Source: Azoarcus sp. (GTDB lineage Bacteria; Pseudomonadota; Gammaproteobacteria; Burkholderiales; Rhodocyclaceae). Taken from it: a stretch of 24,396 bases of DNA. The translations under genes were made by a program, and so were the position numbers. Location: the NCBI GenBank assembly GCA_023230755.1, contig JALNWS010000039.1:1-24396 (forward strand). Direction: 5' to 3'. This document shows positions 22,279-24,396 of this stretch, in pieces (position 1 is the first letter of the stretch; the number at the start of each line of letters is the position of its first letter). The notes under the pieces are model-generated. The model made no database searches and had not been told where the DNA came from. It saw only the letters and a list, made by a program, of their open reading frames with translations.

Positions 22279-24099
22279 ATGACCGACACCTACCCAGCTA
22301 CGGCCCCCGCCGCAGCGCCCCGGCATCCGCTCCTGTCCCTGCACTCCGTAATGGTGCTGCTCGCCTTTGCCTCGGTGGCCTATCACCTGTGGCTGGTCAC
22401 TGCCGGCCTGATCCCGCACCTGGTGAGCCGCCCGCTGCACATCATCGCGGTGCTGCCCTTCGTATTCATCTTTACCGCACAGCCTGCCACTGGCTGGCGC
22501 CGCGTCGTCGACGTGGCCCTGTGCACCTTCGGCCTCGCCGCCTGCATCTATGTGCTGGTTCAGCACGACGTGCTGGACGAGCAGTACGGGCGCCTGCGGG
22601 GCACGATGCAGTTCGTGGTGGCCTGGGGCCTGGTGCTGCTGGCGCTCGAAATGGCGCGACGGCAGGTGAAATGGGCCATGCCGACAACCGCGGCGCTGGC
22701 CCTGCTCTATGGTCTTTTCGGGCAATACCTTCCGGGTGAACTCGGCCACGCGGGCATTCCTCTGGCCAGTTTCCTCGGTACGCTGACAATTACCGAAGGC
22801 GGGCTGTGGGGCAGCCTGACCGGCACCTCGGCCGAAGTGGTCGCGGTGTTCGTCATCCTCGGCGCGGTCATCGGCGCGGGCGAAGGCGGGCAAGGCTTCA
22901 TGGCTGCGTCCATCGCGCTCGCGGGTCGTCTGCGTGCGGGTGCGGCCAAGGTCTCGGTGCTCTCGTCCGCCCTGTTCGGCTCAATCTCCGGATCGGCATC
23001 GGCCAACGTAGCGTCCACCGGCGCCATCACCCTGCCGACAATGAAGCGCCTCGGCTATCCGCCTGCGCTCGCAGCCGCCGTGGAGGCAGTGGCCTCGTCC
23101 GGCGGCCAGATCATGCCGCCGGTGATGGGCGCAGGCGCCTTCATCATGGTCGAGTTGCTGCGCACCACCTACAACGAAATCCTGATGGCCGCCCTGCTGC
23201 CGGCCGTGCTGTTTTTCTGGGGCGTGTGGGCAGGCTGCGACCTCTACGGCCGCCGCTACGGCCTTGAGCCGATGCGGGCCGAAGACATCCCGCCCTTTGC
23301 CCGCGTGGCGAAACTGGTCCTGTTTTTCCTCCTGCCCTTCGGGTTGTTGCTGGGCGTCCTGTTTCTGTCCGGCAATACGCCGCAGTACGCGGGGGCCGCG
23401 GCCACGGGCGCCAGCGCTGCGCTGCTGCTGTTCAACGACCAGCTGCGCCCGTCGCTGACGCGCTGGGCGAGCCGGCTGGTGGAGGCTGCGGTCAATGCGG
23501 CACGCCAGATCGCCACCATCGCCGCCATCATCCTGTGCGCGGGCCTGATCATCGGCGTGCTCAACATGACCGGCCTCGGCGTCAAGATCACCTCGCTGAT
23601 CCTCGGCCTGTCGGGCGGCAACCTGTGGGGCGCCTTGCTGCTGACCGGCCTGGCCTGCCTGATCCTGGGCATGGAAGTTCCCACCACCGCCGCCTATGTC
23701 ATCTGCGTAGCGGTTGCCGGCCCGGCGCTGATGGAGATCGGGCTCCCGCCGCTTCAGGCCCACCTGTTCATCTTCTGGTTTGCGCTGCTGTCGACGATTA
23801 CCCCGCCAGTGTGCGGCGCGGTCTTCATCGCGGCCGGCATGGCAGGCGCCCCGTGGCTGAAGGTTGCGTGGCATGCCATGACGCTCGGCGTCGGCCTTTA
23901 CATCGTGCCGCTTGCCTTCGTCGCCAACCCCTCGCTGACCGCCCTTGGCTCAACCCCATGGCTGGCGCTCGGGGCATGCGTGAAGATCGGCATCGGTGTG
24001 TGGATGGTAAGCCGTGGCCTGATCCACCGCGAAGCCATGACCGTGCGTGCGCTGTGGGTGGCCGCCGGCATGGTGGTGATATTCGCCTTCGGCATCTGA
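22279..24099 (+). CDS. TRAP transporter fused permease (DctQ-DctM fusion, TAXI type)
   Basis: A 606-residue inner-membrane protein in which the small (DctQ-like) and large (DctM-like) TRAP permease subunits are fused, the usual arrangement in TAXI systems. The first part (about 20-150) has four hydrophobic helices. The large part shows the hallmark SGSASANVASTGAITLPTMK, then ASSGGQIMPPVMGAGAFIM, and near the C-terminus the STITPPVCGAVFIAAGMAG stretch. The frame is open further upstream to 22075, but that would overlap the binding-protein gene; the ATG at 22279 gives a normal MTDTYPATAPAAAP opening before the first helix. Its ribosome-binding site is poor, and hairpins lie just before it, suggesting low translation relative to the binding protein. 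Confidence 0.95.
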   Translation: MTDTYPATAPAAAPRHPLLSLHSVMVLLAFASVAYHLWLVTAGLIPHLVSRPLHIIAVLPFVFIFTAQPATGWRRVVDVALCTFGLAACIYVLVQHDVLDEQYGRLRGTMQFVVAWGLVLLALEMARRQVKWAMPTTAALALLYGLFGQYLPGELGHAGIPLASFLGTLTITEGGLWGSLTGTSAEVVAVFVILGAVIGAGEGGQGFMAASIALAGRLRAGAAKVSVLSSALFGSISGSASANVASTGAITLPTMKRLGYPPALAAAVEAVASSGGQIMPPVMGAGAFIMVELLRTTYNEILMAALLPAVLFFWGVWAGCDLYGRRYGLEPMRAEDIPPFARVAKLVLFFLLPFGLLLGVLFLSGNTPQYAGAAATGASAALLLFNDQLRPSLTRWASRLVEAAVNAARQIATIAAIILCAGLIIGVLNMTGLGVKITSLILGLSGGNLWGALLLTGLACLILGMEVPTTAAYVICVAVAGPALMEIGLPPLQAHLFIFWFALLSTITPPVCGAVFIAAGMAGAPWLKVAWHAMTLGVGLYIVPLAFVANPSLTALGSTPWLALGACVKIGIGVWMVSRGLIHREAMTVRALWVAAGMVVIFAFGI

Positions 24100-24122
24100 A
24101 ACAGCGCCGGCGAGCGTTTGAT

Positions 24123-24145
24123 GTCGCCGGGCACAGTCCGGCGAC
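24123..24145 (+). terminator. Hairpin after the TAXI-TRAP operon
   Basis: Perfect eight-base arms GTCGCCGG (24123-24130) and CCGGCGAC (24138-24145) enclose a seven-base loop, 24 bases after the permease stop. It lacks a T-run, so it is a candidate terminator only. Confidence 0.4.
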
Positions 24146-24233
24146 TGTCCTGGCCAGCCCCGGGTGTTCCGGCACCATTTCGGCACCATGATGTCCCACC
24201 CTGAAGCAGGTCAATGCCTGCAGGGAGGACACC

Positions 24234-24396
24234 ATGAAGCAGATCCTGATCGTCGGCGCGGGCAAGATCGGTACAGTGATTGCAGACTTGCTGAGTGCCT
24301 GCGGAGACTATGAGGTCACCGTGGCAGATCGCGATGGCGACGCGCTCGATCGCCTTGTCGCCGCGCTCCCGGCGCTGACCGTGGAAACGCTCGATG
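24234..24396 (+). CDS. Saccharopine dehydrogenase family protein, N-terminal part (cut by window edge)
   Basis: The first 54 residues of a gene that runs off the right edge. MKQILIVGAGKIGTVIADLL is a typical Rossmann nucleotide-binding start with the GAGKIG turn, and VTVADRD supplies the acidic residue at the end of the second strand that usually selects NAD(H) or, in some members, NADP(H). This opening is characteristic of the saccharopine dehydrogenase/LYS9-like family. AGGGAGG precedes the ATG at good spacing. The substrate cannot be judged without the rest. A related Rossmann dehydrogenase or a TrkA-type protein is the alternative. Confidence 0.75.
   Translation, partial: MKQILIVGAGKIGTVIADLLSACGDYEVTVADRDGDALDRLVAALPALTVETLD

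Noticed and set aside
1..24396. CRISPR arrays, insertion sequences, integrase genes or prophage
   Set aside because: No regularly spaced repeats, transposase motifs, terminal inverted repeats or phage structural genes were seen on either strand.

Overview
The window is high-GC DNA with tightly packed genes, short intergenic gaps and strong codon bias. The gene set (tripartite TRAP carboxylate transporters, monomeric NADP-isocitrate dehydrogenase, a DUF3334 protein, a PQQ quinohemoprotein dehydrogenase) fits a betaproteobacterium, most likely Rhodocyclales of the Thauera/Azoarcus/Aromatoleum type. That placement is inference from family content; no rRNA or other phylogenetic marker is present.

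Layout. (1) 1-1138, minus: the start of a TRAP permease pair, DctQ then DctM, the latter cut by the window edge. (2) 1561-1995, plus: a twin-CBS-domain protein. (3) About 2111-2607: gene debris, namely a minus-strand remnant joining a PQQ-propeller-like piece to a cytochrome-c-like tail, and a plus-strand remnant with an internal stop. (4) 2622-5535, minus: a complete TRAP operon in the order DctP, DctQ, DctM, with a textbook intrinsic terminator between DctP and DctQ. (5) 5891-6577, plus: a glutathione S-transferase. (6) 6626-8236, minus: a membrane-anchored, FMN-binding glutamate-synthase-like protein. (7) 8399-9088, minus: a DUF3334 protein with a CheC/CheX-type phosphatase signature. (8) 9646-11883, plus: monomeric isocitrate dehydrogenase with a strong hairpin behind it. 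(9) 12373-20955, plus: an alcohol-oxidation locus consisting of an AraC-type regulator, an SphA/MetA-like outer-membrane protein, an aldehyde dehydrogenase, a type II quinohemoprotein alcohol dehydrogenase, a TonB receptor that resembles E. coli PqqU (YncD), and a periplasmic DUF302-like protein. (10) 21233-24099, plus: a TAXI-type TRAP transporter (binding protein plus fused permease). (11) 24234-end, plus: the start of a saccharopine-dehydrogenase-family gene.

How the genes fit together. The most interesting part is region 9. The quinohemoprotein would oxidise an alcohol in the periplasm using PQQ and its own haem c, and the aldehyde dehydrogenase would carry the product to the acid. The SphA-like protein may pass a hydrophobic substrate through the outer membrane, and the AraC protein is the obvious regulator. 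The TonB receptor next door shares long stretches with the E. coli PQQ importer as I remember its sequence, so the locus may carry its own cofactor-scavenging system; no pqq biosynthesis gene is visible here. Three separate TRAP systems in 24 kb point to a carboxylate-scavenging lifestyle. No tRNA, rRNA, CRISPR array, insertion sequence or prophage was recognised.
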